In this document: piece after piece, positions 28,943 through 43,000 of the stretch
Layout of the letters: each line of letters begins with the position of its first letter
Position numbering within the stretch: position 1 is the stretch's first letter
Source of the DNA: Procambarus clarkii
Taxonomy: Eukaryota > Arthropoda > Malacostraca > Decapoda > Cambaridae
Direction: 5' to 3'
Length of the DNA stretch: 64,000 nucleotides
Assembly: GCF_040958095.1 (NCBI RefSeq)
Contig: NC_091173.1
Location: forward strand, 11,965,112 to 12,029,111
Translations under genes and position numbers: made by a program
Notes under the pieces: model-generated
Seen by the model: only the letters and a program-made list of their open reading frames with translations
Databases searched by the model: none
What the model was told of the DNA's origin: nothing

Positions 28943-29354
28943 GGACCCCCGAGCCACATTCACCACCTCGATGCTGTACCTACGAAGTATATGATACAAA
29001 CCCCACCACCTCGATGCTTTCCTCATAACACAGCAACTGTAGCCTCAATTGCTGTGAATAATTTGTCAAATCAATCGGGAGCATTTATATATATACATAT
29101 ATATATACACCTATGCATAGTAGTTAACACAATCCCGTCACAACCGAAAGGTTCCAGGTTCGTTACCCGAGCAGAACAGAGACGTTTGGACCACGTCTCT
29201 TTATGCCTGATGTCTTTGTTCAATTATAGCAGTAAAGTGAAACGGGGATTTAAACAACTGTTGTCGGGTTGCATACTTGAGATGGCCAATCTTTAGCCTA
29301 ACTGGCTCTTTGTCCCCAACACTTGGTAACGAAACCATCAACGCTAGTACAGTA

Positions 29355-29593
<239 letters not shown>

Positions 29594-29855
29594 TAATAAT
29601 ATATCTACGTATATGTGATGAGCGTGGCCTAACACTAGTGATAGCCTATCTACAAGCGCTTCTCTATATCCTAGCAAATGTATCTCAACTGTAACCTTTC
29701 CATCGCCGCTCACTAAATGGGAATACGGGGGTGTATGATAATATAACTGAACAGTTTAACAGCGTCACAACCAGATACATCTTAAAGAATAAGAGCACAG
29801 CTAAATATTATATCATTCTAACGGGTACGTGTGTAATTTGTGGGTATACATTAGA

Positions 29856-30790
29856 CTCATGTTGACCCCACTCTTCTCTCATGTTGACCCCACTCTCTCT
29901 CATTTGACCCCCAGCCCTCCCTCTCTCGTATTGACCCCTCTCTTATGTTGGGCTTGACTTCCCTCTCTGTGGGGGGGGGGGGGGGAGGGCTTAAGTTGAC
30001 CCCCCCCCCTCTCTATGAGGCCTGACAGCTGAGTGGACAGCGCTTAGGATTCGTAGTCCTGAGGTTCCGGGTTCGATCTCCGGTGGAGGCGGAACAAATG
30101 GGCAGAGTTTCACCCTGATGCTCCTGTTACTTTACTCCTGCTACCATAGGTACCTGGGAGTTAGACAGCTGCTACGGGTTGCTTCCTGGGTGTGTATAAC
30201 AAAAAGGAGGGTCTGGTCGAGGACCGGGCCTTGGGGATGCTAAGTCCTGAAATTACCTCAAGATAACCCCCCCTCACTCTCATGTTAAACATCCTCTCTC
30301 ATGTGGAACCTCCTCTCTCATTTTGACCCTCTCTCTTCCATGTTGACTCCACTCTATGTTGACCCCCCCCCCCCCCTCTCTCATGTTGACCATCCAATCT
30401 CATGTTGACCCTCCAATTTCTTGTTGGCCCTCCAATCTCATGTTGGCCCCCCTCTCTATCCTAACCCCCCCTCTCACATTGAGCCCACTCTTGCATGTTG
30501 GCCCCCCTCTCTCTCGGGGGTCGTGTTGACCCCCATCTCTTATGTTGACCCCCCCACTCTTTCATGCTAACCCCCCCCTCTCTCATGCTGATCCTACCTC
30601 TCTGACCCCCCTCTCATGTTACCCCCCCCCCCACTCTCATGTTGACCCCCTCTCATGTTAACCCCCCCCCCCCACTCTCATGCTGACACCCCCACTCTCA
30701 TGTTGACCCTCCTTTCTCATGTTGACCCCCCCCTCTCCCTCATGTTGACCCCCCTACTCTCATGTTGATCTCCCCCTCACTCTAAACTGA
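29856..30790. repeat. Degenerate CATGTTGACCCCCCTCTCT satellite
   Basis: Dozens of 15-25-base units built on CTCATGTTGACCCC and C/T runs of varying length, interrupted by the SINE at 30019. Strong pyrimidine bias on the plus strand. No coding content. Confidence 0.9.
30019..30268 (+). mobile_element. tRNA-derived SINE
   Basis: The head GCCTGACAGCTGAGTGGACA, GGATTCGTAGTCCTGAGG, TTCCGGGTTCGATCTCCGG keeps A- and B-box-like sequence and an anticodon-like loop TTCGTAG. The body GTACCTGGGAGTTAGACAGC, GGTCGAGGACCGGGCC ends CTCAAGATAACC. It split the surrounding satellite. Confidence 0.88.
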
Positions 30791-30819
30791 ATTTTGTCAG
30801 GGTAGTTATAAATTAGAAT

Positions 30820-30990
30820 GCATTAGGCAGTGATGTGGTGGAGGCTGACTCGATACAGTTTCAAATGTATATATGATAGAACCCAATAGGTTCAGGAACC
30901 TGTATACCAGTTGATCGAGTCGCGAGGCGGGACCAAAGAGCCGAAGCTCGACCCCCCTTCCCCACAAGCACAACTAGGCAAGTACAGTGT
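30820..30990 (+). mobile_element. LINE C-terminal end
   Basis: GTGGTGGAGGCTGACTCGAT, TTCAGGAACCTGTATACCAG, GCGAGGCGGGACCAAAGAGC. Same end as at 49690 and 17240. Confidence 0.65.
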
Positions 30991-30999
30991 TCACCTTGA

Positions 31000-33900
31000 T
31001 TGTATGATTACCCTCTGAATTCTCCTGGTTTATCATAGGTATCATTTACCCATTTTATTGTAGGTATCATGCCTAGACGATTGCTATTTATCGTTTGTTG
31101 AAAGATCTTAAGCTCTTTCAGCATTGCCTTCTGACATCTCTTAGCTTTTATTATTTATTTTTCCCCCTTTATTCCTCATTTGTATTCTCAATGGCATTGC
31201 TGGGTTCATTGACTAGGTCAGTCATGATTATTCCAAGTTATGCAGTGAAATTGAAAGACATTTGCTTTCAGTTTGCTCACTGTTGTACACCTTATTAATG
31301 CATCCTAGATGTTTTGACAATAGGCATGGTAGCTCGTATGGCACAACTTGTCACAATGAGCCTTTAACACACCCACTCACTACATCTGCTAATTTAATGT
31401 TTCTTACCTTGTAGGATTAATATGTACATTTTAGTGTTTATTATATAAAAATTATTGGTTAATTCCAAGGATCATCCAGTCGAGAGGGTGACACTTCTCT
31501 GGACACTGAAGTCGTTGATATTTGATGTATAGTGGTTCGCGAAGACCATACTTGACTCCATTCACTATGTGCCTAATGTTGTCAAGTATGCTGAACTACA
31601 TTATCTTTAAATCCAAGCACAGTATAGGGCCACACGCTTCCAGCAGATGTCACATCACGCATCAAAGTACTGTACCTCCAATATACTGTACTACACACTC
31701 CAATAACTCTAGCCACAATGCTGCTATTATCATACATTTCCTGTTACTAAATAATTAATATGAATAATTTTTCACAAGTTTATTTTCTACAGAAACATGA
31801 AACCCCTTTCCTGATGCAACTGTGGTTGTTAACCTCCTGCTGTGATCATTATAACCAGCATTGTTCCCTTTATGTATGAACCTTGTTCATATTGTAGTGT
31901 TTATCAGTCAGGATATACTATAACACTATCATTTCAAAACAATTGCAGTTGTTTATTTCATTATTAAATGATGCTGTGGACAATGTATGCACAGTATGCT
32001 CCGAGCTGCAGCTGCTACTTTTTTTTCTTGCATTAAGTACCGAGGCTCCTCACACCCAAGAGTGTACCGAGGCCTATGATTTTATTTTTCCAAACTGGTG
32101 TTTGTTTACTGGACCCCTGTGTACTCACGGGACTTTTGAATCTTGTGCTGTACCTAAAAGTGACCCTGGATGTTATGTTCAGTAGAAAGGTTAAATAATA
32201 TAATTAAAATAAAATAAATGTTACAAGAAATTTTCAGCATATGTAGTAGCCCAATACTCTTAAAAAAAAATTGGAAGGGGAGAGGTATCTTAATTTATTT
32301 ATTGCTGATTTTAGTGAGAAATTTTAGCAGTACCATATAGTATATATATTCAAAAAGGGGTCTCTAATTTTTAAAACTTCCATATAATCCTTTGACCACT
32401 GCAGAGGAAATAAAGTAAAAAGTCTTAATCAACAAAATAAATGTATTGGTCAATCATTCCTTTCATACAAACTTGAATTGACAAAGGTTATTACTCATAC
32501 CACAAGTACAATCTTTTTGGGGAATACATAAAGAGTCAACACATTACAGTATTTACAGTATGTACAAGACAATGAATCAGGAACATTTTTGCAGTATATT
32601 ATATAGGACTACCTGTTTCATCTCCAAGATATAACATTGTAAACAAGAATAAATATGAAACGAGAATGGACGGTTCCGCACAAAATGTGACTGAAAAGAC
32701 CACCATATGACAAATCTGTCAATATCTAATTTATACAAAATTAGATACTGTGAATAATTCACAGTCTGTACAAAAAAAATAAAATAGTGTACATAAGATC
32801 AGTACAATAGATTACAACATTAATATTGTCTTGTGTTATGAAATTAAAATGTATTTATGTGTCACCTTTAAAACAAAACCAATTCAAAATGCTTGGATTT
32901 TTTTTTTTAACCCTCAAAGTGCAGCCATCAAAATTATCAAAATGAGAAAAACAAAATAAACATTTATATAATTATCATCTGAAATGTGTTCAAAAGATAT
33001 TTGTATGCAAAAAAAGTAAAAAGTAATGTCTATCATATACAGTAAATAACTTGGCTGTATATGTTAAATTATGCAAGTGCTACTGTCATGATTATGGAAG
33101 ACAGAGCTGAAGGACTAAAGACTCCAAAACTGTTTTGTGGCTTTTAATGACTGCTGGGGAGACACCACTGAGCTAGTGGAACCATACGAGCAACACCGAT
33201 ATAATAAAACTATGACATTGTTATAATATAATGACCACATTTCACTACACAATCAACGGGTGATGTCAACCGCATTTTGAGGGTTAAAAGTGAGTATACA
33301 GTACCTCAAAATATCACCGCCCCTCCCCCCAAAAAAAAGGGGTAAATGGTTTCATGTACAGATGTTCAACTGAATGGTAAGTGTCATTAGTAGTTATCAC
33401 AGATTATATGTAGCTATTGACTTAAAGAATCCAGCAAAACACATGTAAACTGTTAAATAACAATTATGTCTTCAATGCACCAAGACAACATGACAATATG
33501 TTCTTCATATTATATAGACTGTTGTAAAAACATACATCTCTCAATCAATTACAGGTGAATGAGAACTTTTTCAATCTTTGAAGATTGAATGTCCCTATAA
33601 ATTAAATACATGAAATATAAAAGGTATGTCCTTATATAAAGATATTGAAATTAATGCTATGTATCACAGCAAAGCAACATCATGCAGCTTTCAAACAAAA
33701 ATTATATTTTTTCTTTTACATTCCATAAATTATTCATAAATTCATAAAATTTAGCTACAATTATATACTCCAAATATCTAATAACATGGAACAGTCAAGT
33801 GGGCACGCAACTACTAATCTGCCAAAGTCTTGATATCATAAGAGTGCTAGACAAACGTATCTGGACACTATTTGACCACAGTCACACAATTTTCTTCATC

Positions 33901-34650
33901 ACTAATATAATCCACAAGGAAACTCCCCACCAATAAATAAGTTTCACTATCACTTTAGATGTTATACATTTACAAATATCATTAACACACCTACACACTA
34001 CCAGATTGTACTGACAGCATATAAGTATCTGAATCATTGAGTACATGCCAACAAAATTAATATACAGTATTTAAAATTGTTTCATATTTATAACAAAACT
34101 TGTAAAATTTGATCTAATGAAACTAGACCTGCAACTTAAGTACATGTTGGAAATGCTCTGCACTTTGCTAATTATTCTAAGCTTCCAATTTTTTTATATA
34201 CAAGTTATCAAACTGTAATATTTATATATATATATACATGCACAATGATCTGTTGGAGCGATAACAGAACATTAGTTGGGCACATTGTATACCACAACGT
34301 GTGGAAATTTATGCCCCCCTCCCCTCCCAAAATAAAAATACATAAATATCCTTTAAATGCATAAATTTCAGAACTGTACATTTAAAATATTGGTCAGCTT
34401 CAAACCTCAACCCACACATCTTAATATTTAAAAGAAATTTGCACAATAGTCAATTAAAAGTTTTGTCAAGATTACCCATTTTGTTTTCTTTTTAATCTAC
34501 TTGTTATAAATTGCCTTCATGGATTTATGATTTATATAAAATTCATATTTTAAAAGTAATTTGGAGCTAAAACATTATAGAATTTTACACTGTTGTGAAA
34601 CTAACGAGCAAATATGTAACATGATTGATCCAATAAAAATCAAGTTGCTT
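31000..34650. other. No gene seen; AT-rich, part may be 3' UTR of the nuf-like gene
   Basis: Short frames only and no strong repeats. The part nearest 34900 probably includes the 3' UTR of the minus-strand gene. Candidate AATAAA signals on the minus strand occur near 34652 and 32297. Confidence 0.45.
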
Positions 34651-34651
34651 T

Positions 34652-34657
34652 TTTATT
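34652..34657 (-). terminator. Candidate poly(A) signal AATAAA
   Basis: First canonical AATAAA on the minus strand after the nuf-like stop codon, about 250 nt downstream. The choice is inference; a second candidate lies near 32297. Confidence 0.35.
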
Positions 34658-34902
34658 TGCAAATGCATTTAGAGCTAATTTTCATCCCCTGGTTTTACTG
34701 TACAAAACTGCTAGCCTTACAAACTTGTAAAATTTTAGCAAATTACAAGAAATATTTTTTTTACAAAAAATATATGCCACATGAGAAAACACTGCATAGC
34801 AAGATATACTGTAACTAAGTTAAACTTCATGGTTGGGTTCAAGCATTACATTAAAAGTATAAAATTAAAACCGTTATAAAATATAAATCCTTTGGTTTAG
34901 TA

Positions 34903-35022
34903 TCATTTTTGCTTAACCTCGAGCAGTTGTGGATAATTTTCCACAATGTTGAGAAGAATGCCGTCTATGTAAGCCCGTAGATGATGGTTGGCTTCTTGAG
35001 CATCCTTCAAGGATTTCTTGAG
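34903..35022 (-). CDS. nuf: nuf-like exon 7, Rab11-binding domain (residues 326-364)
   Basis: Acceptor CTCTTTCTTTGCAG, coding LKKSLKDAQEANHHLRAYID through LLEVKQK, stop TGA at 34903-34905. Confidence 0.95.
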   Translation of the reverse strand, partial: LKKSLKDAQEANHHLRAYIDGILLNIVENYPQLLEVKQK

Positions 35023-37014
35023 CTGCAAAGAAAGAGCATTGTACTGCAATTACGAATTTAATGGGCGAGACATGCAATCGGAACTAACCAATCTTCATCT
35101 TTTTAACCTTGTTTTGTCTTTCATTGAAAGTTGAATATATTACAATAAATTATATCAGTAGAACTGTTTTAAAATATTACTACAGCATTATTATTATTAT
35201 ACTGTACACAACATTGAATTTTACTAATATACTACTTTATTGCATGATGATCACATAACATAAGACAATGTACCTGGAAACTATCACATGGAGACTATTG
35301 CAATCAAGTTAAACGTTAAAACAAAATACTGTACACAATTTCAGTATAGTGATACAACATTTAGACAAAAACAAAACTAGCTAGTGTGCAATGTGATTGT
35401 TTCTATGGAAAATGGCACTTTATATTGATCAAGACTCGTCATTACTGCAGTCTATAGTACACAAACATCTAGGTCAAAAAGGTCTAATTATAATTAATTT
35501 CACCACGATTCTATTAACTGTCAATAGTAACTAACCTTACATTCTCGACCCGCATTTATTCAAATCCTTTAATATTTAGTCTGAATAATTCATTAGCGTG
35601 TGATTTTTCCATTTCCTATACGTTCAACGATAAATGATTATTAATTTTTTCTCATTTTTAACATTTTTATTCATACAACAAATTTAACAGATTGTATGAC
35701 CATAAAACAATTTATGCCAACTAAATTTTAAATAATTGCCGATACCGATGTACTTTACCGATTCAGAATTATAATCATGTTCCAGGTTGATAAAATGTTT
35801 TAATTTAATAGCATGCAAGCAAATCACTTCAATTACAGTAGTGGTGAATACTTTCTGTATTTTAAGAGCAAAACCCAGATTGACAAAACCAGTTTCAACA
35901 GCTATAAATTACAATTTTTTTAATGCATAGCTTCAAAATACTAGTAATGTATTAGTTATACTGTATTGGCAAGTATTTTTATAACAAAGTGAACTAAATT
36001 ATAAAATTAGGAACTTTATTTTTTAAATATGATATTTACAGCATACAATCAGAGGGTAAGTTTTGGAACTAAATTGTTGTGTTCAACCAAATTCAGAGCC
36101 ACTTTCCTGGATGTCTAGCTTGAATTTTGCAATAGATTTATCCGAATGAATGAGGGTCGGCTAGTGTCCCCCATACTATTGTGCACTAACCTCTGAACTC
36201 CCTGGGTTATTATAATTAAATACTATCACATTTCATGCACAAATTAAATATCTAACATGCATAAATTCAACATGTTAGTAACAAACAAATATCCAAAGAG
36301 TTAATGGGTATCAATAAAGATGAAAGTAAAACATAATTCATTATAAATTAAACTTATGCCTATACTGCACCTTAAAAATTTGAGCAAGCAGGTTTCAGCG
36401 ACATTATACATAGAGCAATAAGGAGACCACAACAATACAATTAATATACTGTATTAATCTTGTCATACACCAATGAGAATAAATTTTTCATTGGACATTT
36501 AAGGAAACCTAAAAGTTAAACGGACTGAATTTAACCAAATGTTTTCGTTGGGTTGCTGGTAAATTTAATTTTATCGTGTAAATCTAGATTAGGCAGGCCA
36601 GGTCTCCTCTAAGAAAATTACAGAACAGTACTGTACTGCATTTTAGCAAAACAAGCATTAAGTAAAACTTAACAAGGAAAAAATTAAAGAAATTGTTGCA
36701 CTGTACAGTAAAATACGTCAGTCAAAGAAAGGGGGGGTAAACAACTAAAAAAAATAAGTAACATTTAAATACAGTCCTCAATGTTAGTTGCCATAAATTA
36801 AAATCATCAAGCATTTATAATCCTATAGATAATAGAAGGATTTGAAATTCAGACGCACACTTCTTTAAATGGTCTCTGTAGTAAAGTTGGGTTCATCTTC
36901 GACTCGCAATTGGGAATCCCAGGTGAGGCAGAAATGGGTAAACATTTCCTTTCACCTAATGCTGTGTTCACCTAGTGTGCGTATGTACGTACGTTCACAC
37001 GTGTATGTAATATC

Positions 37015-37081
<67 letters not shown>

Positions 37082-40000
37082 CCAGAGCTCAACCCCCCCA
37101 CGAGCTCCCAAGGGGCTACTCAGTTTGGAGATGGGACAGAAAAATTAGGAAAGGCAGTGGCATTGCTGTGCTGGTGAAAGAACACCTGAAAGTAAACGAA
37201 ATAATGATTGCCAATCCACGAGAAGTTGACGTGGTTTTCGATCTGGAAGATCCTGTGTAACGAATTTACTCCATTTCTATAATCAAGCCACAGAGATTTT
37301 ACAGGAAAGAGATATTTGGATTGACTGCATCTATTTGGACCTAAAATAAGGCTTTCGACAGAGTTCCACACAAGAGGTTGTTCTGGAAACTGGAACATAT
37401 TGGAGGGATGACATTTAAGTTTTTTTAACATGGATGAAAAATTTTCCGATAGAAAAATGAGGGCAGTAATCAGAGGCAATGTATCAGACTGGAGAAATGA
37501 CAAGTGGAGTACCACAGGGTTCAGTTATTGCACTGGTAATGTTCATTGTCTACACTGGTAATGTTTATTGTCTACATGAACGATCTACCAGATGGAATAC
37601 AGAATTATATGAACATGTTTGCTTATGATGCTAAGATAATAGGAAAGATAAGAACTTAGATGATTGTCATGCCCTTCAAGAAGACCTGGACAAAATAAGC
37701 ATATGAAGCACCACTTGGCAAATGAAATTTAATGTGAATAAATGCCATGTAGATATGTAGAATAGGAGAATATAGACGCCACACAACCTATAAATTATGT
37801 GAGAAATCTTTAATGAATTCTGATAAAAAAAGATCTAAGGGTAGTTCTAGACAGAAAACTATCACCTGAGGACCACAAAGAAGATTGTACGAGGAGCCTA
37901 TGCTACACTTTCTAACTTCGGAATTGCTTTTAAATACATGGATGGCGAAAAAGAAATTGTTCACGACCTTTGTTAGACCAAAGCTGGAATATGCAGTGGT
38001 TGTCTGGTGCCCATATCTTAGAAGCACATCAACAACCTGGAAAAGATGCAAAGACATGCCACAAAGTGGCTCCCGGAACTGAAGGACAAGAGCTACGAGG
38101 AGAGGTTAGAGGCATTAAATATGCCTAGAAGATAGAAGAAGCGATGTGATAACTATGTACAAAATAATAATGGGAATCGATAAACTGATAGGGAAGAATT
38201 CCCGAGACCTGGAACTTCAAGAACAAGAGGTCATAGATTTAAACTTTTGAAACAAAGCTAGCGGAAAAATATATGAAAATTCACTTTCGTAAACAGAGTT
38301 GTAGACGGTTGGAACAAGTTAGGTGAGAAGGTGGTGGAGGCCAAAACAGTCAGTAATTTCAAAGCATTATACGACAGAATGCTAGGAAGACAGGACACCA
38401 TGCACATAGCTCTCATCCTGTAACTACAAAGGTAATTACACACTGCCTGTCGCTGACAAGACAAAATAAAAAGCTTCAAGCTCGACAAGCCACAATATAC
38501 GAGATAAACCAATGCTTTTCCACCCATAGGGTTATGAACTCATGGAACCGCATACCCGCTGAAGCTGTAAATGCCAGATTACTTTGGTTTAAAATCCAGA
38601 TAAAAAATTCTCAAACAATGGTGGAGACCTTTGATAAGCTTCTGTCTTCTTGTTCCCTTCAAGGCAGACCAAGAAAATAGTGGCCCTTGGGTAAATTCAT
38701 GCAAATATAGCTAATGAGTATTCTTTTTTTCCACGAAAGGCAGATGGTAGTGTGATAATACAGGGAACCAATATTCTGATGTCAATGGTCATAAAAAAAA
38801 ATTGCCATTTGCCACAGCAACTTAATTATACAGCTAACCTTTTCCTTTGCAAATACAGGAACTATATATGCAAAAAATTAACTCCAAGTAATTACAGGCT
38901 AATTACAATAGGGCAGAAAACTTAAGGGATTGAAAGAAAACATTCTTGTACATTGAAATGAATGATGAAATTTTGGCACATGACCATGCACTAAATATTT
39001 GTACGCAAGTAGGAAAGGTGTGGCAGACATGGCAGCTGCTGGGTATTAAGGGTTGGTGGCACAGTTGGTTGGATTTGTCAATGGCCACAGCTAAACAAAT
39101 CTTGGTACTGTAGAACTATAAAAGTATTGTACAGTACAGTATACAGAATATTCAGCATATATATAGTGTAGTGTGTATAATTATAAACAGTACAGTATAC
39201 AACTTAAATGTGTAACTTCTCTACAGCATATTCAGACACTATATAAATAAAATGTTTATGTCATTACATCTCGCATATTGCAATATGGAACCTAATACCT
39301 GTGCACTTCAATGCAAGAAGGAAATAAGGTTCTTACAGATAATACCAAGTTACTAAATGGTTTCTTTTATCAGAATGCAAGCAGTACCAAGAATTATTAA
39401 GAGGCTTAATAAGCAACAGTAAACAAATTAGTTCCATACTAAGAAACATGCAGAGTTAAAGAAGCCTTGGCAGAAAATCTGGAAACAAATAGTTTGTAAA
39501 AGATGCCATTTTCTAGGATCAACAAATCTGCTAATGAAAGGCAAATGGTTACAAGTTTAAATTAATTGATAAAATATACTGTAAGCCTATAATGCATCCA
39601 TTATCAAACTACTTGTAATTGTGCCAATTGAGCATGCCAGCGTTCACCACAATTACAATACCTTTTCGACTGTGTCACTGCCATAGAGTGAATCCTAAGA
39701 GAAAATAGAAATGTGCTTCAAATCAGTGTGCTGTAAAAGATTCTGCTTCACGAAGTAATAATTAACAGTGATTTTTATGAAAACTTTTTTATATTCTAAT
39801 TATCCAGAGTAAGGGACGAAGAATCCTACGTATCAAAGAGAACGTAAATCAACAAATACTGATGACAAAGGCCAAAAAACTTTTCCAGCACAGAATTAAA
39901 TCTATTTGAGTACCAACCACATTCTCGTTCTAACTAAACAGGTGGAACACGTTTCGAAAGGATTTAAAACGGTTTAATTTAACTTTTCTTCCATTCCCAA

Positions 40001-43000
40001 TATTCACTACATTTGTTTATTTCTTTAAAGCCTTTGCAACACTTAACAAAAGACAGCGGATGCAGACTTTAAACCCTTTTGTCACTGAGCAGTATTAAAC
40101 ATACTGTTTAAGTAAAAATAATGTTTAAAAAACATTTATGCAAGACAATTTTACCAGAAGTACTCTCTACTGAAGTCTCTCTACTCTGCCTATTTCAACA
40201 TCTATTATGTACGTTTTCTGCCTATGTAACATATACTTATAAAGCTTACAAAGAATAACTATTTTGAGCTATTCATTATAACCAAATATACTGAAGAGGA
40301 ATGAATAACAAAAACAAAGAGGAATCAGATGAACAAAGAACAATGTCTCCAAGTGTGTTAAACACTAATCAGCACACCAAAAAATGATCAACATTCTATA
40401 GTGATTAAAGTTAACACTGGAGTCAATCCATGTAATTACCCAAAGCTACCCAAATCAACTCAAAGCTACCCAAAGCTTCCAAGTATTATGTAAGTAATGA
40501 AGAAATATTATATATTTACTCACTACATAACATTGGTGCTGATGGTAGAACATGAAAAAACAGATTTTTACTCTGAAATAATAGAAGTTTATAACAAAAT
40601 TAGACGAAACTAAGTGGCATAGGAAGTGACGATCCAAGCAATGTTGTGGAGCGACTTATCCAAGATATATTGTTGCCTACAGATTATATCAAGTTAGGTT
40701 TGGATAGGTCAGGTTTGGATTTGTTAGGTTTTGTTAGGTACAGAAGGCTGATATGCCAGCAAACACACTCCAAGCAACAATGTGTCTTGGATAAGTCGCT
40801 CCACATCATTGTCGCTTGGACCATCGACTTGCTTTGGTGTCACCAGCAGCTTATTTTCGTCTAATTTCATTATGAAATGATACTTTTTCAGAGTAAAAAT
40901 ATGTTTCCATGTTCTACATTCACCACCACCATTATAATGAATAAATATATCATTTATTCATTACTAACGTAACGTTAGGAAGCATTAGGTAGCTTGTTAG
41001 GAAGCTTTGATTAGCTTTTGGGTAATTAGACGGATCCCACTAGAATAACACCGATAAAGTAATAATCCAAATACAATCTTTTCCATCTCCCGAGTTGTCG
41101 CTACTCCCGGCACAGTACTTAACACCTTAGGCACCTTGTCTAATGTTCACTCTGGATTACCCTTGTTTGGGAGAACATTCACATGTAAAATCTTTCCAAA
41201 ATATTTTACTAATTGATCACAATTTTAACTTTTGGGTGTGGTTTAAATTTGTCATTTGTACACACAGGAATCACAATAGCGTGATATATCAAATAAACAA
41301 ATCAACAAGGGCCGTGATGAGGGTTCAAACTTACACCCGGGATGATCCCAGACGCTGCCTTTGTACAGTACAATAATTATATATAGTATAGATCCCACGA
41401 CCATGACGCCTGATAGCTGGGGTGGACAGCGCTTTGTATTCGTAGTCGTGAGGTTCCGGGTTCGATCCCCAGTGAAGGTGGAGACAAATGGGCAAAATGT
41501 TTCTTTCAAACTGATGCCCCCGTTACCTAGCAGTAAGTAGGTACCTGGGAGTTAGACAGCTGCTAAGGGCTGCTTCCCGGGGCGCGTGAAACAAAAAGGA
41601 GGTCTGGTCGAGGATCCGGCCGCGGGGACGCTAAGCCCCGAAATTATTTCAAGATAACCATGGCGTGTCGCAGTCGACTGAGGCAGCATCTGGGATCATC
41701 CCGGGTGTAAGTTCAAACCCTCATCACAGCCCTTGTGGATTTGTTTTGTTATTTATTTTAAGGGTGAGCATTATGTTCTGTGCTGGGATAGGTAGTCATT
41801 CATCACAAGTAACAAATGAATAATTTACTGAAAATACATGCTGATCTGGTGATCACAATGAATGTCAATATTTGCATTGGGGAAAAAAAAACATGGGAGA
41901 ATATGGGTTACCTCAGCGCTCACACACACACACACAAGCTGCAAAGTAGAAGGAAGCAAGCAGAAAAAATGCAAAAAAGTAGGAGTGATTTCCACACATT
42001 ATCAAATTACTATACAATATTTCCATATCAAAATACATTTTCGTGGTTGTATGTAAACCAGTATTTTATCATTTTTTTTTAATCATCACAGTGACAAATT
42101 ATATACTGTACTACAATTCACTGAGCAAGGAAAAAATAGCTTAATCACCATTTTAATCAACTGAAAATTACTTTAATATATGATGGTTAAACAGCTCACA
42201 CAAAGCAGCAATACAAAGCAAATAAATGTAAGTAATGCAAAAAAATATTCGTTATTTTATCAGCTTAAAAGACTATTTTTACTAGAAATCTCACTAAAAA
42301 TTGTCAGTTTAAAATTTAATACAACTTTTATATGCCATAATGAAAATTAGAGAAACTACACATCATATTATACAGTACTTCATAAGCAATAAAGCAAGCT
42401 TGATCAACAACATCCCAGTGTGCATTTTTGGTTGCTTTAATGTTAACCACCATCAGTAGATGAAGTCGTGTCCAATGTTAAAGCAATCAAAAAATGCATA
42501 CTGGGATATAATTCAATGTATTTCTAGCTCAAATTCCTTATTCATAAATACAAAAATTTATTCACCAGTAATTTTGACATACAATTAACGTTTAACATAA
42601 TTAATACTTGTACAATAGATGTACAGTACTAGTTCAACTACCATGACAAATGACTTCCTAGGTCGTCTATCTGGTGTAACTGTACTTAACAGGCATTTAT
42701 GCTTCAGTACTATATACAAGACTCCCTCATGGGTAAAACATTCATTTATTCTTTGCTTGTGTCCCCATCTTAATTTCACACTTTAGGTACACAATGTGCA
42801 TCCCTGTATCCAGACACTTAAAATCTCTGTAAACAAGAGGAAGGTGGCAACTCTCAATTGCCTGTATGCTGACGAGAAGCTTCATTAAAATAGTGCTCGA
42901 GTCTGGGAAAAAAGTCTGGATAAACCAGGACACAAACACACCACAACCGCACATTTCTATTACTATGCACACATGCATGACCACCATAAGGCAGAGGAAA

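Noticed and set aside
30050-30090. Functional tRNA at the SINE head (TTCGTAG loop)
   Set aside because: Acceptor stem does not pair well and the sequence continues into a SINE body.
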